From CAIZGX01 sp044354975 (GTDB lineage: Bacteria; Bacteroidota; Bacteroidia; Flavobacteriales_D; Sanyastnellaceae): a stretch of DNA of 21,335 nt. A program made the translations under genes and the position numbers. Below the pieces are notes generated by a model that saw nothing but the letters and a program-made list of their open reading frames with translations, searched no databases and was not told the origin of the DNA. Shown here one piece after another: positions 15,545 to 21,335 of the stretch. Every line of letters starts with the position of its first letter. The stretch's first letter is position 1. The DNA lies in assembly GCA_044354975.1 (NCBI GenBank), contig JBIKZA010000047.1, positions 1-21,335 on the forward strand, in the 5' to 3' direction.

Positions 15545-15937
15545 TGGACCCGGCGGGGTTCGAACCCGCGTCCAAACAAGGAATCAAAAGGGTTTCTACA
15601 TGCTTAGTTATTTAGTGGTTTTCGACAAGACGCAGTTTAATAACATCCAAAATCTTGCTTATCCTGTGTTTTTAACCTCCGACTACAGAATTTGTCTTTG
15701 GCGATCTCCCTTCGGCGAAGCCTCATTACCAACTACCAGGAGCGGGGTCGTTGGCGAGACTTACTCGTCTAACTCCTTGAGCTAGATAAAGCGTAATCAC
15801 ATACAGTGATTAGGCAGCAAGTGCGTATGAATTGTTGTCAGTTATGACTGATACCCCGAGATTAAAGAGCGAGAATACCAAGCGCTCTGCATGCTTACAA
15901 ATTGCTTCTTCTTGCTGTCAAATCCAAGGTCGGGCCC
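15545..15937 (-). ncRNA. ssrA: Transfer-messenger RNA (tmRNA), one-piece
   Basis: tmRNA rescues stalled ribosomes: it acts as alanyl-tRNA and then as mRNA for a degradation tag. The minus strand shows the full tRNA-like part. The acceptor strand GGGCCCG (15937-15931) pairs with CGGGTCC (15552-15546). The T arm GCGGG-TTCGAAC-CCCGC (15569-15553) sits directly next to it, and A is the discriminator (15545). CCA is not encoded. The tag reading frame (15845-15810) codes for a peptide ending in NNSYALAA and then TAA. If the resume codon follows the E. coli register (after AGTC), it is ITDNNSYALAA. The length of about 393 nt is usual. It is transcribed toward the shared terminator. A box TAATTTTG (15970-15963) would give a 20-nt leader removed by RNase P. 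Confidence 0.95.
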
Positions 15938-15962
15938 TAAACATTAGCAATGAATTGCAATG

Positions 15963-15970
15963 CAAAATTA
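15963..15970 (-). promoter_or_regulatory. Possible -7 box for tmRNA
   Basis: The minus strand reads TAATTTTG, matching TAnnTTTG, 26 nt upstream of the mature 5' end. This fits a short 5' leader processed by RNase P. The strip is AT-rich, so chance matches are possible. Confidence 0.4.
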
Positions 15971-16033
15971 GTCTATTTGAAAGGCGAATGCAAGAGACTT
16001 GCAACTTATCTTCGCAAACCTATTTTCAACTCC

Positions 16034-17248
16034 ATGACGAAAATTCAGATCGGTATTATACAAGAGCGGAAATCACCACCTGATTTCAGAGTTCCATTGA
16101 CCCCAGCGCAATGCAAGCAAGTCATGGAACAATTTCCGCAAATTGAAATTACCATTGAAACAAGCCCGCACCGCTGCTTCGCAGATTCAGAATATACTCA
16201 ACATGGAATTGCTGTTTCTGACAATCTTTCTGATTGCGATTTTTTACTCGGAGTGAAGGAAGTTCCCGCTGAGGCGTTAATTCCAAACAAAAAATATTTC
16301 TTCTTTTCACATACACTGAAAAAACAACCCTACAATGCGAAGCTTCTTTCAACCATTCTCGAAAAGAAAATTTCATTGATCGATTACGAGGCGTTAAAAG
16401 GTGCAGATGGAAAACGTATTATTGGTTTTGGTCGATACGCCGGTATAGTTGGTGTGTATGAAGGCGTAAGAACTTTCGGATTGAAACACAATCGATTCAA
16501 CATGCTTTCTCCAATTACGTTAAATGGAAGGGAAGAGTTCGATACCATTTTGAAAAGTGTTGATCTTACAAATGTTCGAGCAGTTCTTACCGGCTGGGGT
16601 AGAGTAGGGAACGGCGCGCAAGAAATGATGGACATCATTAACCTTAAACGCGTTTCTCCTGAAGAGTTTTTAAATAATACAACCCAAGGAGGTGTGTACG
16701 TGCACATAGACACTCCCGAGATGTATAAACGCATCGACGGAACGCCTTTCAACAAATCAGATTTCTACGCAAATCCGAATTTGTACACGAGCGCTTTAGG
16801 CGAGTATGTTCAGCATGCCGATATCTATTTCGCTTGTCACTTGTGGAACGCGAAGAATCCAATATTACTAGACCAGTCTTTCTTCCAACTATATACGCGA
16901 TGCAAAGTGGTTGCCGATATTTCGTGCGATTTGAACGGTCCAATTGCATGCACCATCAAGGCGAGCAAAGTGAGCGATTCTATTTTCGGATATGATCCTG
17001 CCACAGGAACCGAAGTTGATTTTCGAAATGAAAATGCCGTGGCGGTGATGTCCATCGACAACCTTCCATGTGAACTTCCAAAAGATGCAAGTGAAGATTT
17101 CGGAAATGAAATCATTAAGAGCATTATACCCGCTTTGCTGAATAACGATGCCGATGGAATTTTGTGGAGGGGAACGGAGACAACGCTTGAAGGAGAATTA
17201 ACTCCCCACTTCGAATACCTTGAAGATTACGTGGCTACTGCGCGCTGA
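16034..17248 (+). CDS. Lys1/alanine dehydrogenase-PNT-like NAD(P)-dependent oxidoreductase
   Basis: This 404-residue enzyme has the alanine dehydrogenase/transhydrogenase N-terminal fold and looks like the Bacteroidota 'NAD(P)-dependent oxidoreductase / saccharopine dehydrogenase (L-lysine-forming)' group. In numbering from ATG 16034: GIIQERKSPPDFRVPL near the start, FFFSHTLKKQPYN (89-101), GFGRYAGIVG (131-140), the nucleotide-binding TGWGRVGNG (176-184), DISCDLNGPIAC and DNLPCELPKDAS toward the end. The longer frame from 15950 adds 28 Cys/Lys-rich residues reaching back toward tmRNA and unlike the family N-terminus, so it is rejected. The likely reaction is oxidation of saccharopine to lysine or an amino-acid dehydrogenation; the exact substrate is not certain. 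It overlaps the convergent TonB-like gene by 14 nt. Confidence 0.82.
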   Translation: MTKIQIGIIQERKSPPDFRVPLTPAQCKQVMEQFPQIEITIETSPHRCFADSEYTQHGIAVSDNLSDCDFLLGVKEVPAEALIPNKKYFFFSHTLKKQPYNAKLLSTILEKKISLIDYEALKGADGKRIIGFGRYAGIVGVYEGVRTFGLKHNRFNMLSPITLNGREEFDTILKSVDLTNVRAVLTGWGRVGNGAQEMMDIINLKRVSPEEFLNNTTQGGVYVHIDTPEMYKRIDGTPFNKSDFYANPNLYTSALGEYVQHADIYFACHLWNAKNPILLDQSFFQLYTRCKVVADISCDLNGPIACTIKASKVSDSIFGYDPATGTEVDFRNENAVAVMSIDNLPCELPKDASEDFGNEIIKSIIPALLNNDADGILWRGTETTLEGELTPHFEYLEDYVATAR

Positions 17249-17990
17249 AGGTGAAGGAGATAGTTCCCGATTGCGCTTTGCTTGAAGACCCACTGAACAA
17301 CCAACGTTGCGCATAAGCAACAGATTCCGCCGACAAACACGCATCTTTAGAGGAACGCGCTTCGTCCATTTTCGCACTCGCTACTTTTCCCCATTCATCA
17401 ACGGTAATGTTTATGACAACCGTCCCTGCTCCTTTGCACTTGTAGGTGGGCTTTGGCGCCTGCTTAATGCTTCTTCCAGCCAACGTAAATGTTGCGGTAA
17501 CCGGACCTGAATAACTGGTGTTTCCACCTTGCTCGGTTGCTTTGTTGTTATTGTTGGAAGTGGAACGGTCGGGACTTGTCGCAGCACCCGCAGAATGATC
17601 GGTGTGATTGGTCATGAGCTGATCACGCATTTGCTTTTCATAGCTCGCCGCACTCTGCGCACCTTGTGCCCCCGCATTGCCTGTTCGATTTTCATCTCCA
17701 GTATAATTCACTTCCTCGTTTACACGAGCAGATTCGGTTGAGGCGATAAGGTTTCGAACGGCTTCACTCATCATGTCGTTTCCCGCATCATCGTCGCCGC
17801 CTTGCTCTGCTGGAGCTTCTTCCAACTCAACTTCCATCTCTTGAACCACAGGAACAATTGGCTTCACAATCAGTCTGTCTGGAGATGAGCTAATGAAGTA
17901 TCCAAACAACATAACAAAGGCATAGCCCAAAACGCCTATGATAATAGACGAAGTCCAGGTGTTCGATTGTTTTGGGTGAAGCTTTATCAT
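17235..17990 (-). CDS. TonB-like energy transducer
   Basis: This 251-residue protein (from ATG 17990) has one N-terminal membrane helix (13-33), a long low-complexity linker and a C-terminal TonB-like domain (about 171-251; GRSIKQAPKPTYKCKGAG..., VVINITVDEWGKVASA, then QRWLFS and GTISFTFS). The Bacteroidota TonB-type domain often reads this way, coupling proton-motive force via ExbB/ExbD to outer-membrane receptors. Unlike classical TonB the linker is not Pro/Lys-rich but acidic then Asn/Ser/Gly-rich (DDDAGND; STSNNNNKA). ATG 17990 is preferred over the one at 18050 because it leaves a short N-terminus before the helix. No exbB/exbD or folC is adjacent in the window. Its 3' end overlaps the opposing dehydrogenase by 14 nt. 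Confidence 0.82.
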   Translation of the reverse strand: MIKLHPKQSNTWTSSIIIGVLGYAFVMLFGYFISSSPDRLIVKPIVPVVQEMEVELEEAPAEQGGDDDAGNDMMSEAVRNLIASTESARVNEEVNYTGDENRTGNAGAQGAQSAASYEKQMRDQLMTNHTDHSAGAATSPDRSTSNNNNKATEQGGNTSYSGPVTATFTLAGRSIKQAPKPTYKCKGAGTVVINITVDEWGKVASAKMDEARSSKDACLSAESVAYAQRWLFSGSSSKAQSGTISFTFSAQ

Positions 17991-18028
17991 ATTTCCTGCA
18001 ACGAAAATAAGACTTTTATTATTTTCTC

Positions 18029-18058
18029 TTGCGTTAAAACATGACTTCACTATATTTG
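18029..18058 (+). promoter_or_regulatory. Bacteroidota promoter of the Cys-rich protein gene
   Basis: TTG (18029-18031) is followed after 19 nt by TATATTTG (18051-18058), matching the Bacteroidota -33/-7 layout. The predicted start is near 18064, leaving about 13 nt before ATG 18077. This rules out the in-frame ATG at 18041, which lies upstream of the transcript. Confidence 0.7.
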
Positions 18059-18076
18059 ATTCAAATTACAAGCAAA

Positions 18077-18427
18077 ATGAAAAAACTAATCGCATTCGCA
18101 GCCATGTCTATCTTCTTCGTTGGAGTAGCATCTGCCCAAGTTGAGAATACAACTACCACTGCTGAAAAGAAAACAGAATGTACCAAGTCGAAAGAGTGTT
18201 GCAGCAAGTCTGCCGCTACTCAAAGCGCTGAAAAGAAAGAGTGTTCTGCAACGAAGACTGAAGGTAAAACAGAATGTTGCAGCAAAAGCGCAGCAGCTGA
18301 CGCTAAGAAAGGAAAGAAGAAAGGAAAAGAGTGTTGCTCTAAAGACTCTGCTACCAAAGGCGAGCAGAAAGAGGGATGCAAAGAAGGAGAGAAGAAAGAC
18401 TGCTGCAAGAAGTCAGGAGAGAAATAA
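18077..18427 (+). CDS. Small secreted Cys/Lys-rich protein with CC-S-K repeats
   Basis: This 116-residue protein has a clear Sec signal peptide (1-20, cleavage after ASA) and a mature part that is hydrophilic, Lys/Glu-rich and probably disordered. It carries 11 Cys residues (35, 41, 42, 56, 67, 68, 86, 87, 101, 109, 110). The unit ECCSK occurs three times (40-44, 66-70, 85-89), with a fourth variant DCCKK (108-112). No family could be named. Paired Cys in a periplasmic or surface protein suggests metal binding or redox sensing, but that is inference. A strong promoter upstream and a good terminator downstream make it a single-gene unit. It sits between the TonB-like gene and L-2-hydroxyglutarate oxidase. 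Confidence 0.75.
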   Translation: MKKLIAFAAMSIFFVGVASAQVENTTTTAEKKTECTKSKECCSKSAATQSAEKKECSATKTEGKTECCSKSAAADAKKGKKKGKECCSKDSATKGEQKEGCKEGEKKDCCKKSGEK

Positions 18428-18450
18428 TTCCTTGTTATTAAAGAATTTTT

Positions 18451-18480
18451 AAACCTCGGCTAGTTCCGAGGTTTATTTTT
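18451..18480 (+). terminator. Intrinsic terminator after the Cys-rich gene
   Basis: A 9-bp stem (AAACCTCGG / CCGAGGTTT, 18451-18459 and 18466-18474) with a 6-nt loop is followed by ATTTTT. The T run also forms part of the -7 box of the next gene. Confidence 0.85.
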
Positions 18481-18481
18481 G
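18474..18481 (+). promoter_or_regulatory. -7 box of the L-2-hydroxyglutarate oxidase gene inside the terminator tail
   Basis: TATTTTTG fits TAnnTTTG and is 20 nt before the GTG start, giving a leader of about 14 nt. It overlaps the last base of the terminator stem and its T tail. A T-rich stretch can match by chance, so confidence is moderate. Confidence 0.4.
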
Positions 18482-18500
18482 CATCCAAAATAAAAGAAGC

Positions 18501-19721
18501 GTGAAGAATTCATTCGATGTCATAATTGTTGGAGGAGGAATAGTAGGTGCAGCCACCATGTACAAAATACAAATGGCATATCCGAATAAGAAAATATTGT
18601 TGTTGGAAAAGGAAAACGGCCTCGCCGATCACCAAACCGGAAACAACAGCGGGGTTATTCACTCCGGAATTTATTACAAGCCCGGTTCGAAGAAAGCCAT
18701 CAACTGCGTGAACGGTAGAAGAGAGCTAGTGGCCTTCGCGAAGGAGCATAGCATAAGTCACGACGTTTGCGGAAAGCTAATCGTGGCCGTTGATGAATCT
18801 GAACTAATCTTCCTCAATAAAATTGAACAGCACGGCGTAGACAATGGCATTGAGGACATGCGTAGAGTGACTCCGGAAGAAATTCGAGAAATTGAACCGC
18901 ACTGCACTGGAATAGACGGATTGTTTATTGGCTGCACCGGCATCATCGATTTCAAAGGCGCGACAAATAAAATGGCAGAACTTGCTTTAAGCCTGAATCC
19001 ACTTTCTGAGGTGCACACTTCCGAAGAGGCCCTGAAATTTGAGCATCTTGCAGACGCAACAATTGTCAAAACGAACAAAGGAGAATACGAAGCTGCTAAT
19101 CTAATTGTATGCGGCGGCCTTCAAGCCGATCGTCTGGCTCGCAAAGACGGAATTGATTTGAAAGAACAGGTTGTCGGTTTCCGAGGCGATTATTACGAAT
19201 TGAAAGAGAGTGCCAAACATAAAGTAAAGAACCTAATATACCCTGTTCCTAATCCAGACTTCCCATTTCTTGGCGTGCACTTTACGCGCATGGTAGATGG
19301 ATCTGTTGAATGCGGACCAAACGCGGTGTTCACCTTCAAACGTGAAGGATACGGAAAAACAGATTTCAGTTTCAGAGACACCTGGGATGCGCTGACGTAC
19401 ATGGGGACATGGAAGCTATTCTTTTCCAACATGAAATTTGGAATCGATGAATATCGCAGAGCATTTAGCAAGAAGTTATTCCTGAAAACCCTTCAACGTC
19501 TTGTTCCATCCTTGACAATGGAAGACATTGAACCGGGAAGAGCTGGTGTGCGTGCGTTGTTGCTGCGTGAAGACGGAGATACACGCGACGACTTCAGAAT
19601 AGAATATACAAAAAGGAGCATTCATGTGCTGAATGCCCCTTCTCCTGCAGCAACCGCATGTTTGGCTATTGGTGGAGATATTCTAGAAATGGCCCAAGAA
19701 CATTTTGGTTGGAAGAAATAA
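18501..19721 (+). CDS. lhgO: L-2-hydroxyglutarate oxidase (LhgO)
   Basis: This 406-residue FAD enzyme oxidises L-2-hydroxyglutarate to 2-oxoglutarate, clearing a side product of malate/lactate dehydrogenases. It begins with GTG; the Rossmann motif IIVGGGIVGAA (8-18) follows directly. Other family marks are ADHQTGNNSGVIHSGIYYK (42-60), the substrate-side PGRAGVRA near 348-355 and the C-terminal NAPSPAATACLAIGG. The length is normal and there is no signal or membrane segment; related enzymes associate with the inner membrane to pass electrons to quinone. It ends 6 nt from the convergent fabD gene. A weak hairpin GAAGAA/TTCTTC (19712-19728) at the junction might help terminate both. Confidence 0.92.
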   Translation: MKNSFDVIIVGGGIVGAATMYKIQMAYPNKKILLLEKENGLADHQTGNNSGVIHSGIYYKPGSKKAINCVNGRRELVAFAKEHSISHDVCGKLIVAVDESELIFLNKIEQHGVDNGIEDMRRVTPEEIREIEPHCTGIDGLFIGCTGIIDFKGATNKMAELALSLNPLSEVHTSEEALKFEHLADATIVKTNKGEYEAANLIVCGGLQADRLARKDGIDLKEQVVGFRGDYYELKESAKHKVKNLIYPVPNPDFPFLGVHFTRMVDGSVECGPNAVFTFKREGYGKTDFSFRDTWDALTYMGTWKLFFSNMKFGIDEYRRAFSKKLFLKTLQRLVPSLTMEDIEPGRAGVRALLLREDGDTRDDFRIEYTKRSIHVLNAPSPAATACLAIGGDILEMAQEHFGWKK

Positions 19722-19727
19722 CTTCTT

Positions 19728-20615
19728 CTATTCTGAAATAGCGCCGCTGCTCAAAGGCAAATCGCGACTAACTTTTCTGAACAGTCCTTGCAAAACTTTG
19801 CCCGGACCCACTTCAATGACTTCACTGCATCCGTCTGCTATCACAGCATTCATGGTCTGTGTCCAACGCACAGGCGCAGTCAATTGAACAATCAAATTCT
19901 TTTTAATTTCTTCCGGATCAGAAACGGCTGAAGCCGTCACGTTCTGATAAACTGGACAAACAGGCGTGTGGAAAGGAGTCGCAGCAATAGCAGCTTCCAA
20001 CTCAACGCGAGCAGGTTCCATAAGCGGACTGTGGAATGCACCGCCAACAGGAAGTTTCAACGCACGCTTTGCGCCTGCTGCAAGCAATGCTTCGCAAGCT
20101 TTGTCAATGGCTTCGTTCTCCCCTGAAATAACCAACTGTCCTGGACAATTGTAATTTGCAGCAACAACAACACCTTCGGTTTCTGCGCAAACTTTTTCAA
20201 CCACATCATCTTCCAAATTTAAAATAGCTGCCATGGTTGAAGGATTCGCTTCGCAAGCTTTCTGCATAGCCATAGCGCGCGCATAAACCAACTTAATAGC
20301 ATCTGCAAACTCAAGTGTCCCATTCGCTACTAACGCACTGAATTCACCCAAGCTGTGTCCAGCAACCATTGAAGGTTGAAACGAATCTCCCATGGCCTTG
20401 GCCATTGCAACACTGTGCAAGAAAATAGCAGGCTGTGTAATGTTCGTTTGCTTTAATTCTTCTTCCGTTCCGTTGAACATAACATCGGTTAAACGAAATC
20501 CTAAAATGTTGTTTGCAGAGTCCATTAACTCTTTTGCTACCGCAGAATTTTCATAAAGGTCTTTGCCCATGCCGGGAAATTGAGAACCTTGTCCAGGAAA
20601 AACGTATGCTTTCAT
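19728..20615 (-). CDS. fabD: Malonyl-CoA:ACP transacylase
   Basis: This 295-residue enzyme transfers malonyl from CoA to acyl carrier protein, feeding fatty-acid elongation in the cytosol. Family residues are in place: the N-terminal FPGQGSQ (6-12), the nucleophile motif GHSLGE with Ser88 (86-91), Arg113 in YARAMAMQ that holds the malonyl carboxylate, and the catalytic His195 in GGAFHSPLM. QLTAPVRW and VGPGKVLQGL complete the C-terminal part. The length is normal. No other fab genes are adjacent, so it is a stand-alone gene here. Upstream on the minus strand, TACTTTCG (20642-20635) is one mismatch from TAnnTTTG and would give a short leader. It is divergent from the histidine kinase gene. Confidence 0.95.
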   Translation of the reverse strand: MKAYVFPGQGSQFPGMGKDLYENSAVAKELMDSANNILGFRLTDVMFNGTEEELKQTNITQPAIFLHSVAMAKAMGDSFQPSMVAGHSLGEFSALVANGTLEFADAIKLVYARAMAMQKACEANPSTMAAILNLEDDVVEKVCAETEGVVVAANYNCPGQLVISGENEAIDKACEALLAAGAKRALKLPVGGAFHSPLMEPARVELEAAIAATPFHTPVCPVYQNVTASAVSDPEEIKKNLIVQLTAPVRWTQTMNAVIADGCSEVIEVGPGKVLQGLFRKVSRDLPLSSGAISE

Positions 20616-20623
20616 AATTGTAG

Positions 20624-20631
20624 TAAATTTG
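20624..20631 (+). promoter_or_regulatory. Possible -7 box for the histidine kinase gene
   Basis: TAAATTTG matches TAnnTTTG on the plus strand, with the ATG of the kinase 66 nt further on, giving a leader of about 60 nt. It falls within the fabD leader region, where the two divergent promoters would overlap. Confidence 0.4.
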
Positions 20632-20674
20632 ATACGAAAGTAAGTAAATCTCTTTCGAACCTAAACCTAGCAGG

Positions 20675-20688
20675 GGGTAATTATACCC
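20675..20688. other. Small palindrome GGGTA/TACCC in front of the kinase gene
   Basis: GGGTA and TACCC flank ATTA, 8 nt before the kinase ATG. It could be a small leader hairpin or a protein-binding site in the fabD-kinase intergenic region. It is short and may be chance. Confidence 0.3.
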
Positions 20689-20696
20689 GAATTACT

Positions 20697-21335
20697 ATGG
20701 ATAAATCGTTGTATACCTTCCGTAAATTGAAAGTGATATGCTTGCTTTCTTTGGCGTTTGTGTTTCTTTTTTTAGCCTATTTGTTTTCGGGAGCTTGGTT
20801 TGTTAATGTGTATGTAAGTCCCGAATTGAGTTATTCCGAAGTGTTTTCGGAAGTACTTATGGCAAGGGCCTTTTGGTTCTTTTTTATCGTGCAAATCATC
20901 GTCTATTCCACTGTTGTATTCGTCATTCTAAACACATTCTACAACGAAAGACGTATGACGCTCATGCAGGAAGAATTCGTGAACAACGTTACGCATGAAA
21001 TTAAAACACCGCTATCAACCATTCTCATGGCAGCCGAAGTTTTAGTGGAGGATAATATCCACAACAATCCGTTCAGAAGAGAACAGTATGTCTCTATTAT
21101 TCGATACGAAGGAGAGCGTTTGAGAGAGGAACTCGATCGGGTGTTAGATGTGGCTCGAATGACCAAAATGGGTGTGCATTTAAACAAAGATATTATTTCA
21201 GCGAAAGAGCTTTTGCTATTAACCATTGAACGAATGCAGCTTCAGATTTCGAATTGCGGTGGAGATATTCAAGTGAATTGGGACGCGGAATCAGATCAAA
21301 TTCTTTTTGATAGAAAATCGATAGAATTGATTTTC
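20697..21335 (+). CDS. Sensor histidine kinase, 5' part (cut by window end)
   Basis: The frame from ATG 20697 runs open for 213 codons to the window edge, so the C-terminal ATPase core is missing only because the window stops. It shows a membrane helix at about 11-31, a short periplasmic loop (about 32-58) and a second helix (about 60-80). The dimerisation/phosphoacceptor domain follows, with the H box FVNNVTHEIKTPLSTIL (94-110) and phosphorylatable His100. The sequence after (to 213) is the second helix of that domain and the start of the ATP-binding domain. The sensory loop is only about 27 residues, so the signal may be sensed in the membrane. No response regulator is visible in the window; it may follow downstream. 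No HAMP domain is evident. Confidence 0.9.
   Translation, partial: MDKSLYTFRKLKVICLLSLAFVFLFLAYLFSGAWFVNVYVSPELSYSEVFSEVLMARAFWFFFIVQIIVYSTVVFVILNTFYNERRMTLMQEEFVNNVTHEIKTPLSTILMAAEVLVEDNIHNNPFRREQYVSIIRYEGERLREELDRVLDVARMTKMGVHLNKDIISAKELLLLTIERMQLQISNCGGDIQVNWDAESDQILFDRKSIELIF

Noticed and set aside
15950..16033. 28-codon N-terminal extension of the Lys1/alanine dehydrogenase-like frame
   Set aside because: It is unlike the family N-terminus and runs into the tmRNA promoter region; the ATG at 16034 gives the expected start.
15600..16083. Open frames on the plus strand at 15600-15785 and 15832-16083
   Set aside because: They lie across the tmRNA gene, whose paired acceptor, T arm and tag frame are clear; they are chance frames.

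Overview
The window looks like a piece of a Bacteroidota chromosome, most likely Flavobacteriales or a close relative. Four things point there: a very large secreted protein with a type IX secretion (T9SS) C-terminal sorting domain; repeated upstream boxes matching the Bacteroidota -7 promoter consensus TAnnTTTG; start codons without Shine-Dalgarno sequences; and family versions (AMP nucleosidase, TonB-like protein, Lys1/alanine-dehydrogenase-like enzyme) typical of that phylum. Assignment below phylum is inference.

Layout. 1-149 is a non-coding strip with short direct and inverted repeats and two small hairpins. 150-1028 (-) is a SirB1-type transglutaminase-like protein, divergent from a rhomboid-family protease (1198-1881, +). 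dnaN (1958-3076) ends in a strong terminator and is followed by AMP nucleosidase (3158-3928), which meets a convergent TSUP-family permease (3931-4704, -). MeaB GTPase (4759-5799) and a small membrane protein (5813-6145) run +, meeting a short conserved-looking protein (6142-6456, -) translationally coupled to a polyprenyl synthetase (6453-7421, -). A 1431-residue T9SS-exported multidomain protein fills 7541-11836.

The accessory part is 11844-14054. It holds a lipoprotein with an internal duplication, and upstream of it a two-gene module: a RelE/ParE-like toxin (12802-13155) and an antitoxin that joins an XRE helix-turn-helix to a SocA/Panacea-like (DUF4065) domain (13142-13942). A perfect 12-bp inverted repeat at 13985-14009 lies just upstream of a good -7 box and is probably the autoregulatory operator. 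This toxin-antitoxin unit is the most interesting system in the window.

Beyond it are a GH109-like Gfo/Idh/MocA protein (14106-15503, +), a bidirectional terminator shared with tmRNA (15545-15937, -), a Lys1/alanine dehydrogenase-like enzyme (16034-17248, +) overlapping a convergent TonB-like protein (17235-17990, -), a small secreted Cys/Lys-rich protein (18077-18427, +), L-2-hydroxyglutarate oxidase (18501-19721, +), fabD (19728-20615, -), and the 5' part of a sensor histidine kinase (20697-21335, +) cut by the window end.

Most of the window is housekeeping genes in short, independently promoted units. No insertion sequence, CRISPR array, rRNA or tRNA was seen. Several start codons were moved downstream to fit signal peptides, promoters or family lengths; each entry says so.
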